DNA from: LMUY01 sp964247705
GTDB taxonomy: Bacteria; Pseudomonadota; Alphaproteobacteria; Acetobacterales; Acetobacteraceae
Length of the DNA stretch: 64,000 nucleotides
Assembly (NCBI GenBank): GCA_964247705.1
Contig: CAXTVQ010000002.1
Location: 1-64,000 of the forward strand
Reading direction: 5' to 3'
Shown piece by piece: positions 16,621-25,090 of the stretch (position 1 is the first letter of the stretch; each line of letters begins with the position of its first letter). A program made the position numbers and the translations under genes. The notes beneath the pieces are model-generated. The model ran no database searches. It saw only the letters and a list, made by a program, of their open reading frames with translations, and had not been told where the DNA came from.

Positions 16621-18210
16621 CTACGCCGCCCGCGCGACCGGTTGGCTGGCATGCGCCGCACCCCGCATCAGGTCGGCCGCCCGCTCGGCGATCGCGATCG
16701 TGGGTGCGTTCGTATTGCCGCGTGTCACGCTCGGCATCACCGATGCGTCCACCACCCGCAAGCCTTCCAGGCCCATGACCCGCAACGCCGGGTCCACGAC
16801 CTGGCCGATCGCACAGGTGCTGGTGGGATGGTACAGCGTATGGCAGCGGCGCTGGACGAACGTCCAGATGTCGGCGTCGCTGTCGGAAGCGGGCGTCAGG
16901 TGAGGCGCGCGTTGCACCGCCCGCATCGCCGGCTGCTCCGCGATGTGCATGGTGATGCGCACGCCCTCGATCATGCTGGCGCGGTCGCTCGCCGTGGCCA
17001 GGTAGTTATGCTGGATGCGCGGCTTGGCGTCCGGGCGGGCCGAACGCAGCGTCACCGACCCGCGGCTTTCCGGCTTGAGCACGCAGGGGCCGAAGCTGTA
17101 GGCGTGGTCGAACGCCTGGGCCAGGCCTTCCTCGAAGAACATGGCGGGTGCGGCGTGGAACTGCACGTCCGGTGCGTCCAGCTCCGCGCGCGTGCGGATG
17201 AAGCCGCCGGCTTCCGCCAGGTTGGAGCTGAGCGGTCCCCGCCCCTCGCCCATCAGCAGCGCCGCATTCTCGGCGGTGGCCGCGCCCAGCAGGCTCGGTT
17301 CATCGGTGAACCAGGTGAGGAACGCCGCAGGGTGGTCCTGCAGGTTCTGCCCGACCGGCAGTTCGTGCACCGGCGCGATGCCGAGCGGGGCCAAGCCGGC
17401 AGCCGGACCGATGCCGGACAGCAGCAGCAGATGCGGCGAGCCATAGGCGCCCGCGGCCAGCACGGTCTCGCGCTCGGCGTGCAAGGTCTCGGCGGCGCCG
17501 TTGCGGACCAGCTCGACGCCCAGGGCGCGCCGGCCGTCCAGCACGATGCGGGTGACCATCGCATCCGTGATGACGGTGAGGTTGGGCCGTGTCATCGCCG
17601 GGTGCAGGTAGGCGACGGCCGTGCTGCAGCGCATGCCGTTCTTCTGGGTGAACTGGTACCGCCCGACGCCGTCCTGCACGGGGCCGTTGAAGTCGTCGTT
17701 GTGCGGGTAACCCGCCTGCTGCGCCGCCTCCACGAAACAGTCCACCAGGCTGTGCATGGACCGGCCGTCGCGCACGTGCAGCGGGCCGAACGCGCCGTGG
17801 AACTGGTCCTCGCCGCGCTCGTTGGCCTCCGCCTTGATGAAGTAGGGCAGCAGGTCGTCATAGGCCCACCCTTCGGCGCCCTGGGCCGCCCAGCCATCGT
17901 AGTCGGCACGGTTGCCGCGGATGTAGATCATCGCGTTCATGGACGACGAGCCGCCCAGCATGCGCCCGCGCGGCAGGTAGGTGCGCCGGCCGTCGAGCTG
18001 CGGCTCGGGGTCGGTGGACAGGTCCCAGTCGTACTGCGTCTTGAACAACTGCGGGAAAGCGGCCGGGATATGGATTTCCTGCGCCGTATCGGCGGCGCCA
18101 GCCTCGATCAACGCGACACGGATGGCGGGATCCTCGCTCAGCCGCGCAGCCAGCACACAGCCGGCCGAGCCCGCGCCGACGATCACGTAGTCATAGGAAT
18201 GGCTGTCCAT
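16621..18210 (-). CDS. GMC-family FAD oxidoreductase (choline/alcohol dehydrogenase-like)
   Basis: Flavoprotein of 529 residues that oxidises an alcohol to an aldehyde. The N-terminal Rossmann motif VGAGSAGCVLA (about 12-22), the GMC signature around LPRGRMLGGSSSMNAMIYIRG (79 onward, approximate), the second signature GSPHLLLLSGIGP and the C-terminal catalytic block HPTSTCAIG with GNTNAPTIAIAERA are all present. I see no signal peptide. GGGGGA lies 9 bases before the ATG. Choline dehydrogenase is the usual automatic name, but no betaine genes are nearby, so the substrate is open. It lies just upstream of the importer on the same strand. Confidence 0.88.
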   Translation of the reverse strand: MDSHSYDYVIVGAGSAGCVLAARLSEDPAIRVALIEAGAADTAQEIHIPAAFPQLFKTQYDWDLSTDPEPQLDGRRTYLPRGRMLGGSSSMNAMIYIRGNRADYDGWAAQGAEGWAYDDLLPYFIKAEANERGEDQFHGAFGPLHVRDGRSMHSLVDCFVEAAQQAGYPHNDDFNGPVQDGVGRYQFTQKNGMRCSTAVAYLHPAMTRPNLTVITDAMVTRIVLDGRRALGVELVRNGAAETLHAERETVLAAGAYGSPHLLLLSGIGPAAGLAPLGIAPVHELPVGQNLQDHPAAFLTWFTDEPSLLGAATAENAALLMGEGRGPLSSNLAEAGGFIRTRAELDAPDVQFHAAPAMFFEEGLAQAFDHAYSFGPCVLKPESRGSVTLRSARPDAKPRIQHNYLATASDRASMIEGVRITMHIAEQPAMRAVQRAPHLTPASDSDADIWTFVQRRCHTLYHPTSTCAIGQVVDPALRVMGLEGLRVVDASVMPSVTRGNTNAPTIAIAERAADLMRGAAHASQPVARAA

Positions 18211-18391
18211 TGTGACGTGTCCCCCTTCGACGGCGTTCTGCCGATCTTTGGCGGAAAAGCTGGCACGGCGGCACGCCGGCTACAACTACACCACACCGTT
18301 ACTCAGGTCTGGCCAGTCTCGTCCGCTTGCGGGCGAGCCGCCTTTGGCACAAGCCTTGCGATACTTCGAGCCCAACCACCCGGAGCGCGCC

Positions 18392-18712
18392 ATGCCGACC
18401 ACCATCACCGTGATGTACGACAACGTCGACGACGCAACGTTCGATCTGGATTACTACATGGCCAAGCACATGCCCTTGGTCGACGAGAAGTTCAAACCGT
18501 TCGGCATCAAGGGTTGGCGCGTGCTCAAGGCCGTCGGCACGCCAACGGGTGAGAAGCCGCTCTACAGCATCATCGCCACCCTGGAGTTCGACACCGCCGA
18601 GCAGTTCAAGGCTGCCGTGGCGGCGGAGGGCGGTCCGGTGTTCGGCGACGTGCCCAACTTCAGCAACAAGGCGCCCGTGGTCGTCATCGGCGATCTGGTC
18701 GGCGCCGGGTAG
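18392..18712 (+). CDS. EthD-family protein
   Basis: Small cytoplasmic protein of 106 residues with the EthD dimeric alpha-beta barrel pattern: an ITVMYDN first strand, then YYMAKHMPLVDEKF, the conserved H-x-P segment of the family. EthD is needed for ethyl tert-butyl ether degradation in Rhodococcus, but most homologues have no known role. ATG 18392 follows GGAG at 6 bases; the frame is open further upstream but without protein-like sequence. It is divergent from the GMC oxidoreductase gene. Confidence 0.8.
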   Translation: MPTTITVMYDNVDDATFDLDYYMAKHMPLVDEKFKPFGIKGWRVLKAVGTPTGEKPLYSIIATLEFDTAEQFKAAVAAEGGPVFGDVPNFSNKAPVVVIGDLVGAG

Positions 18713-18940
18713 TCTTCCCGGCCTGTGTGGAAGCCGCGCCCCAGGCGCCGGCTTCCCGGCCGCGCCGTTGCCAGCCGGCATCCGCATCCCATCATAGGGT
18801 GCACAGCGAGCGGACCACCGCCGGCATGCAAGCCGAGGTGTCCGAACGCTCGCCTCCAGCGACATCGTCCCGTTACACGCCCCTCGTAGCCATGTGCTAG
18901 ACCGCCGCGAAAACCGCCGACCAAGGACCACATACCGCGG
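18713..18940. other. Intergenic region before the RND operon
   Basis: A 228-base gap. No repeat, RNA gene or clear promoter hexamers could be recognised. It is the likely site of the efflux-operon promoter because all downstream genes are closely spaced. Confidence 0.3.
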
Positions 18941-20470
18941 ATGCCGCGCGCCTCCATCCTGCTGCTTTGCCTCGCCCTGCCGCTGGCCGCCTGCGATCTC
19001 GGGCCGGATTACGCGCGCCCCGCCGTCGCGATCCCCGCCGCCTTCCGCGCCACCGTGGAGAGCGCCCAGGCCGCCTGGCCCGCCGCGGATTGGTGGCGAG
19101 GGTTCGGCTCGCCCGAGCTGAACCAACTGATCGCGGACGCGCGGGCCAACAACCAGAACCTCGCCGCCGCCGCCGCGCGCGTGGTGCAGGCGGATGCCGA
19201 GGTGGCGATCACCGGGTCACCCCTGCTGCCCACCGTCAGCGGCACCGGCAACGCCAGCTACAGCCGCATCGGCTCCACCGGCAGCGGCATCTCCGGCATC
19301 ACCACGGGGGGCAGCGGCACCGTCTCCTCCACCAGCACCGGCACCGGCACGACCACCTCCACCACCAGCACGACAGGCAGCACCGTCGTCAGCGGCGGCA
19401 CCTCCCGCAGCAGCCGCTACACCGACAGCCGGCAATACAGCCTGCAGGGCGCCGTCAGCTACGAGGCCGATTTCTGGGGCAAGAACCGCGCGACGTTCGA
19501 CTCCGCGAAAGCCTCCGCCCTGTTCAGCCGGTTCGACCAGGAGAACGTGGCGCTCACCGTGCTCACCTCCACCGCCACCACCTACTTCAACGCGCTCGGC
19601 GCCGCGGACCAGCTCGCGGTGGCGCGCCGGAACCTGGCGGACGCGCAGTCCACCCTCAAGGTGTTCCAGGTCCGCACCGAGGTCGGCACCGGCACCGCGC
19701 TCGACATCGCCCAGCAGGAGGCGCTGGTGAGCGCCCAGGCGGCGACGATCCCGCAGCTCGAGAGCCAGTTGCAGCAGCAGGTGATCGCGCTGGCCACGCT
19801 GGTGGGCCGTCCGCCGGAATCGATCACCATCAAGGCGGACACGCTGGCCGGCCTGCCCACCCCCGAAATCGGCGGCGGCCTGCCCGCCGAGCTGCTGGCC
19901 AGGCGGCCGGACGTGGCCTCCGCCGAGGCGCAGATCGTGGCCCAGAACGGCAACGTGCGCGCGGCCCGGGCGGCGTTCTTCCCGGACCTGCAGCTCACCA
20001 CCCAGGGCGGCATCGAAAGCCTCGCCCTCTCCTCCCTGCTCGGACCCGGCAGCCTCATCTTCACCGCGGCCGCGTCCGTCACGCAGACCATCTTCGACAA
20101 CGGCCTCAAGCAAGGAGACCTCGACCAGGCGAAGGGACGCTTCGCCGAACTGGTGGCCGACTACCGCCAGGCGACGCTGCAGGCGTTCCAGGATGCCGAG
20201 ACCTACCTGGTCGCCGTACGCTACGCCGCGCAACAGGAGGTGCTGCAGCGGCAGGCGGTGGCGGTGGCGCAGCGGGCGGAGGACATCTCGCGCGCCCAGT
20301 TGGCGGCGGGCACGGTCGATATCACCACGGTGCTGAACACCCAGACGACGCTGTTCAGCGACCAGAACACGTTCGTGCAGGTCCGGCTTGCGCATTTCCA
20401 GGCCTTGATAAACCTATACAAAGCGCTCGGCGGCGGTTGGACGCTGCCGCACTCGATCGGAACCACATGA
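18941..20470 (+). CDS. RND efflux outer-membrane lipoprotein (NodT/OprM type)
   Basis: Outer-membrane channel of 509 residues. The lipobox LPLAAC puts the acylated cysteine at residue 18, and GPDYARP follows as in NodT-family lipoproteins. Two OEP repeats are visible, with the ARRPDV and RAARAAFFPDLQL motifs. Residues 111-158 (bases 19271-19414) are almost only Ser, Thr and Gly, inserted where the first barrel strands and an external loop are expected. The reading frame stays open and the flanks align with the family, so this looks like a real loop expansion. It overlaps the adaptor gene by ATGA. Confidence 0.9.
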   Translation: MPRASILLLCLALPLAACDLGPDYARPAVAIPAAFRATVESAQAAWPAADWWRGFGSPELNQLIADARANNQNLAAAAARVVQADAEVAITGSPLLPTVSGTGNASYSRIGSTGSGISGITTGGSGTVSSTSTGTGTTTSTTSTTGSTVVSGGTSRSSRYTDSRQYSLQGAVSYEADFWGKNRATFDSAKASALFSRFDQENVALTVLTSTATTYFNALGAADQLAVARRNLADAQSTLKVFQVRTEVGTGTALDIAQQEALVSAQAATIPQLESQLQQQVIALATLVGRPPESITIKADTLAGLPTPEIGGGLPAELLARRPDVASAEAQIVAQNGNVRAARAAFFPDLQLTTQGGIESLALSSLLGPGSLIFTAAASVTQTIFDNGLKQGDLDQAKGRFAELVADYRQATLQAFQDAETYLVAVRYAAQQEVLQRQAVAVAQRAEDISRAQLAAGTVDITTVLNTQTTLFSDQNTFVQVRLAHFQALINLYKALGGGWTLPHSIGTT

Positions 20471-21711
20471 AACTGGGCCGCCTCGTCCTCGTGCTCGCAA
20501 TCCTGGCCGCAGCCGGCGCCGCCGGTTGGTACTACCTGCACCCGGCGCCGTCAGGGCAGCAGCAGGCGCAGGCCGGGCGCGGCCGGCGGCCGAGGCCGGG
20601 CACCACCGACGGCGACCCGATCCCCGTGCTCGCCACCGCCGCGACCACGGCCGACATCCCCGTCTACCTGGACGCACTGGGCACGGTGCAAGCGTTCAAC
20701 ACCGTCACCGTCAAGGCGATGATCGACGGCCCGTTGCTCCAGGTGACGTTCAAGGAAGGCCAGGACGTGCACGCCGGCGACGTGCTGGCCAAGATCGACC
20801 CCCGCCCGTATCAGGCGGCATTGGACCAGGCGATCGGCAAGAAGGCGCAGGACGACGCGAACCTGGCCAACGCGCGGGTGGACCTGGTGCGCTACCAGAA
20901 GCTTGCAGCCACCGCCTACACCTCGGCGCAAACCTCGGACACGCAGAAGGCCACCGTCGCCCAGCTCGTGGCGCAGATCCAGCAGGACCAGGCGCAGATC
21001 GACACGGCGCGGACCAACCTGTCCTACACCGTGATCGCCAGCCCGATCGACGGCCGCACCGGCATCCGCCAGGTGGACTCCGGCAACATCGTGCACGCGG
21101 CGGACACCACGCCGCTGACGGTGATCACCCAGCTTCAGCCGATCTCCGTCGTGTTCACCCTGCCGCAGCAAACCCTCGGCGCCGTCGCGGCGGCAATGCG
21201 CGGCGGCGCGCCCGAGGTGCTGGCCCTGCCGCAAGGTGTGGCCAATGACGGGGAGACGGTGCTGGACCGCGGCCGCGTCGCCGTGCTGGACAACACGGTC
21301 GATCAATCGACGGGCACGATCAAGCTGAAGGCGACGTTCCCGAACCCCTCGCTGGCGCTGTGGCCGGGCGGCTTCGTCAACGTCCGCCTGCTGATCGAGA
21401 CGGAGCGCAACGTGGTCTCCGTGCCGCCGACCGCGGTGCAGCGGGGCCCATTGGGGGCATACGTCTACCTGGTGGGCGCGAACAGCACCGTCAGCCGCAA
21501 GGTCGTGCAGATCGGGCACGAGGACGAAAGCGTCGCCGTGGTCACCGCCGGGTTGCAGGCAGGCGACCGCGTGGTGACGGACGGCGCCTCGCGGCTGACG
21601 GATGGTGCGCGGGTCACGGTGCAGGACAACACGCCGGCGAACGTCAGCGCCGAGCCGTCCCGCCCGCGGGCGCCAGGCCAAGGCCGGCAACGCGCCTCGG
21701 CGGCGCCTTGA
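20467..21711 (+). CDS. RND efflux periplasmic adaptor (MdtA-like)
   Basis: Membrane-fusion protein of 414 residues linking the inner-membrane pumps to the outer-membrane channel. It has an N-terminal membrane anchor (residues 4-22), a lipoyl/barrel-sandwich domain around VKAMIDGPLLQVTFKEGQDV, a helical hairpin (about 115-180) and a beta-barrel with SPIDGRTGIRQVDSGN. The C-terminal tail (about 390-414) is Pro/Arg-rich and looks unstructured. A palindromic repeat pair lies between it and the first pump. Confidence 0.92.
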   Translation: MKLGRLVLVLAILAAAGAAGWYYLHPAPSGQQQAQAGRGRRPRPGTTDGDPIPVLATAATTADIPVYLDALGTVQAFNTVTVKAMIDGPLLQVTFKEGQDVHAGDVLAKIDPRPYQAALDQAIGKKAQDDANLANARVDLVRYQKLAATAYTSAQTSDTQKATVAQLVAQIQQDQAQIDTARTNLSYTVIASPIDGRTGIRQVDSGNIVHAADTTPLTVITQLQPISVVFTLPQQTLGAVAAAMRGGAPEVLALPQGVANDGETVLDRGRVAVLDNTVDQSTGTIKLKATFPNPSLALWPGGFVNVRLLIETERNVVSVPPTAVQRGPLGAYVYLVGANSTVSRKVVQIGHEDESVAVVTAGLQAGDRVVTDGASRLTDGARVTVQDNTPANVSAEPSRPRAPGQGRQRASAAP

Positions 21712-21736
21712 AGGAAGCCGCCTTCCTACTCGCCCT

Positions 21737-21815
21737 CCCCTTGAGGGAAAAGGCGGAGCTGCCAAAGTCTCCGGGCGCTTCAGCAGCGTGCCACGGGCAC
21801 CCCTCCCTCAAGGGG
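21737..21815. repeat. Inverted repeat between adaptor and first RND pump
   Basis: Perfect 12-base arms CCCCTTGAGGGA (21737-21748) and TCCCTCAAGGGG (21804-21815), about 55 bases apart. The core is shared with the repeats at 24992 and 34641. It lies inside an operon, so it may tune mRNA stability or partial termination more than end transcription. Confidence 0.65.
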
Positions 21816-21833
21816 CGGGGAGCGTAGGCGACG

Positions 21834-24800
21834 ATGAACATCTCCGCCCCCTTCATCGCCCGCCCGATCGCAACCGCCCTGCTCGCCGTGGCCGTGCTGC
21901 TCGCCGGGCTGCTCGGCTACGGCGCGCTGCCCGTCTCGGCGCTGCCGCAGGTGGACTTCCCCACCATCGAGGTCTCCACCCAGCTTCCCGGCGCCAGCCC
22001 CGACGTGACCGCCACCCTCGTCACCGCCAGCCTCGAGCGCCAGTTCGGCCAGATCACCGGGCTCGCCTCCATGGAGAGCACCAGCAGCGAGGGCACCAGC
22101 CAGATCACGCTGCAGTTCAACCTCACCCGCTCGATGGACGGCGCCGCGCAGGACGTGCAGGCCGCGATCAACGCCGCCCAAGGCACCCTGCCCAGCACCC
22201 TCCCCTACCCGCCCGTCTACGCCAAGGTGAACCCGGCGGACGCGCCCATCGTCACCCTCGCCCTCACCTCGGACAGCGTCCCGCTCGATATGGTCGCGGA
22301 TGCGGCGGACACCCTGCTGCAGCCCAAGCTCAGCCAGATCGACGGCGTGGGCAAAGTCACCGTGCAGGGCGGGATGCGCCGGGCGATCCGCGTGCAGATC
22401 GATCCCGCGCGGCTGGCCGCCTACAATCTATCGATGGAGGACATCCGCACCGCCGTCGCCGCCGCCAACGTGAACGGCGCCAAGGGCGGGTTCGACGGCC
22501 GCGCCCAATCCTTCGCGCTGTCCACCAACGACCAGCTCCTGACGCCAAACGCCTACCGCCAGCTCGTCATCAGCTACAAGGACAACGCACCCCTCCGCCT
22601 GAAGGACGTCGGCAGCGTGGTCGCGAGCGTGGAGAACAACCGCGTCGCCTCCGCGCTGAACGGCGAGCCCGCCGTGATCCTGGACATCCAGCGCCAGCCC
22701 GGCGCCAACATCGTGCAGACCGTGGCCGACATCCAGCAGGCGCTGCCGCAACTGGAGCACGCGCTGCCGGCGGGCGTGACGCTGCAGGTCGTGACCGACC
22801 GCACGCAGACCATCCGCGCTTCGGTGGCGGACGTGCAGTTCACCCTGTTGCTCGCCATCGGCCTGGTGATCGCGGTGATCTACCTGTTCCTGGGCTCCTG
22901 GCGCGCCACCGTCATCCCCGGCATCGCCCTGCCGCTCTCGCTCATCGGCACGTTCGGCGTGATGTCCCTGTTGGGCTTCGCGCTCGACAACCTCTCGCTG
23001 ATGGCGCTGACCGTCTCCACCGGGTTCGTGGTGGACGACGCGATCGTCATGATCGAGAACGTCGTGCGCTACATCGAGCAGGGCGTGCCCCCGCTGCAGG
23101 CGGCCTATCGCGGCGCCAAGCAGATCGGCTTCACCATCGTCTCGCTCACCGTCTCGCTGGTCGCGGTATTCATCCCGCTGCTGTTCATGACGGGCGTGGT
23201 CGGGCGCCTGTTCAACGAGTTCGCGGTCACCCTGGCCGTCTCCGTCGTGGTGTCGGCGGTGGTCTCGCTCACCCTCACCCCGATGATGTGCGGCCGGCTG
23301 CTGCGCCCGTTCGATCCGGAGCACAAGGCAGGCCCGCTGACCCGCGCGTTCGACGCCGGGTTCCGCCGTACCACCGCCGGCTACCGGCGCACGCTCGCCT
23401 GGGCGTTGAGCGCGCAACCCCTCATCCTGCTGATCGCGGTGGGGACCCTGGCGGGCACCATCCTGCTCTACGTCGTGATCCCCAAGGGCTTCCTCCCGGC
23501 GCAGGACACGGGCGTGATCGTGGCGGTGACGGAGGCAAGCCAGGCGATCTCCATCCCCGCCATGGCCAAGCTGCAGGCCCGCTTCGCCGAGATCGCCCAG
23601 CATGACCCGGCGGTGGCCAGCGTCGCCTCCTTCGTGGGCGCCGGGTCGATCAACCCCACGCCGAACAGCGGCCGGCTGACCATCGCGCTCAAGCCCCGTC
23701 CGCAGCGCGACACGGTGGCCGTGGTGCAGGCCCGGCTGCAGGCGGCGGCGAACGCGATCCCGGGCCTGTCCGTGTTCACCCAACCGGTTCAGGACATCCA
23801 GATCGGCACCCGCGTCAGCCGCACGCAATACCAGTACACGCTGGTGGACACGGACGGCCGCGAACTCGCGACGTGGGCCCCCCGCCTGCTCGCCCGGCTG
23901 CAGCAATCGCCCGAGCTGCGCAACGTCGCCTCCGACCAGCAGGACCAGGGGCTGATCACCAAGGTCACGGTGGACCGGGAAGCGGCGCAGCGCCTGGGCG
24001 TCTCGATGCAGACGATCCAGGACGTGCTGTACGACAGCTTCGGCCAGCGCCAGATCAGCACCATCTTCTCCCAGGCCAACCAGTACCGCGTGATCCTCGA
24101 GTCGGACCCGGCGTGGCAGGCGGACCCCGGTTCGCTGCTCAGGCTACGCGTCCCGGGCGTGCTCTCCGCCCAGGGCCAGAGCACCACCAGCGGCGCCACC
24201 GTCACCGGGGCCGCGCAATCGCTGATCCCGCTTTCCGCCGTGGCGACCATCACCCAGACGGTCGGCCCGCTCGCCATCACGCACGAACAGCAGTTTCCCT
24301 CGGTAACGCTATCCTTCGACCTGGCGGCCGGCGCCTCCCTGGGCGACGCGGTGCAGGCGGTGCAGGCGGCCGAGCAGGGCCTCGGCATGCCGGAGACGGT
24401 CGGCGGCGCCTATGCCGGCGACGCCGCGGAGTTCCAGCGCTCGCTCAGCTCCGAACCCTGGCTGATCGTGGCCGCCGTGGTGGTGATCTACATCGTGCTC
24501 GGCGTGCTGTACGAGAGCACGATCCACCCGGTCACCATCCTCTCCACCCTGCCTTCCGCCGGGATCGGCGCGCTGCTGGCGCTGATGGCGTTCGGGCTGG
24601 ACCTGTCGCTGGTGGCGCTGGTCGGCATCGTCCTGCTGATGGGCATCGTGAAGAAGAACGCCATCATGATGATCGACTTCGCCGTGGAGGCGGAGCGCGA
24701 ACGCGGCCTCAGCCCCGAGGCGGCGATCGAGGAGGCCTGCCTGCTGCGCTTCCGCCCGATCATGATGACCACCGCCGCCGCCCTGCTCGGCGCCCTGCCG

Positions 24801-24977
24801 CTGGTGCTGGAGCACGGCACCGGGTCCGAGCTGCGCTTCCCGCTCGGCGTCACGATCGTGGGCGGGCTGCTGCTCAGCCAGTTGCTCACGCTCTACACCA
24901 CGCCCGTGATCTACGTGACGTTCGAACGGCTGCGCGTCCGCTACTTCGGCGCCCCGCGCCCGTTGGCGGCGGAATGA
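21834..24977 (+). CDS. RND inner-membrane efflux pump (MdtB-like)
   Basis: Proton-driven multidrug pump of 1047 residues. The two-fold RND layout is clear: 12 membrane segments and two large periplasmic loops. The proton-relay aspartates lie in the segment GFVVDDAIVMIENV (near base 23030), and the second-half LMGIVKKNAIMMIDFA is also present. The start ISAPFIARPIATALL is typical of the MdtB/MdtC branch. Having two pumps downstream of one adaptor matches the MdtABC arrangement, in which MdtB and MdtC form a heterotrimer. No two-component regulator adjoins it. Confidence 0.93.
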   Translation: MNISAPFIARPIATALLAVAVLLAGLLGYGALPVSALPQVDFPTIEVSTQLPGASPDVTATLVTASLERQFGQITGLASMESTSSEGTSQITLQFNLTRSMDGAAQDVQAAINAAQGTLPSTLPYPPVYAKVNPADAPIVTLALTSDSVPLDMVADAADTLLQPKLSQIDGVGKVTVQGGMRRAIRVQIDPARLAAYNLSMEDIRTAVAAANVNGAKGGFDGRAQSFALSTNDQLLTPNAYRQLVISYKDNAPLRLKDVGSVVASVENNRVASALNGEPAVILDIQRQPGANIVQTVADIQQALPQLEHALPAGVTLQVVTDRTQTIRASVADVQFTLLLAIGLVIAVIYLFLGSWRATVIPGIALPLSLIGTFGVMSLLGFALDNLSLMALTVSTGFVVDDAIVMIENVVRYIEQGVPPLQAAYRGAKQIGFTIVSLTVSLVAVFIPLLFMTGVVGRLFNEFAVTLAVSVVVSAVVSLTLTPMMCGRLLRPFDPEHKAGPLTRAFDAGFRRTTAGYRRTLAWALSAQPLILLIAVGTLAGTILLYVVIPKGFLPAQDTGVIVAVTEASQAISIPAMAKLQARFAEIAQHDPAVASVASFVGAGSINPTPNSGRLTIALKPRPQRDTVAVVQARLQAAANAIPGLSVFTQPVQDIQIGTRVSRTQYQYTLVDTDGRELATWAPRLLARLQQSPELRNVASDQQDQGLITKVTVDREAAQRLGVSMQTIQDVLYDSFGQRQISTIFSQANQYRVILESDPAWQADPGSLLRLRVPGVLSAQGQSTTSGATVTGAAQSLIPLSAVATITQTVGPLAITHEQQFPSVTLSFDLAAGASLGDAVQAVQAAEQGLGMPETVGGAYAGDAAEFQRSLSSEPWLIVAAVVVIYIVLGVLYESTIHPVTILSTLPSAGIGALLALMAFGLDLSLVALVGIVLLMGIVKKNAIMMIDFAVEAERERGLSPEAAIEEACLLRFRPIMMTTAAALLGALPLVLEHGTGSELRFPLGVTIVGGLLLSQLLTLYTTPVIYVTFERLRVRYFGAPRPLAAE

Positions 24978-24991
24978 AGGTCCACAAAAAA

Positions 24992-25088
24992 CTCCTTCTT
25001 CCCTTGAGGGAGGAGCTAGGGGAGGCGTGGCCGCCCACGACCAACGACGTTCGTGGCGCCCTTCCCCCTCAAAGGCAGCGGGAGAAGT
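24992..25088. repeat. Palindromic repeat between the two RND pump genes
   Basis: Contains CCCTTGAGGGAGGAGCTAGG (25001-25020) and a loosely complementary CCTTCCCCCTCAAAGG arm downstream. The stretch 25008-25034 recurs with few changes at 34651-34677. The last bases, GGGAG (25080-25084), sit 6 bases before the GTG of the next gene and apparently serve as its Shine-Dalgarno. Confidence 0.65.
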
Positions 25089-25090
25089 AA

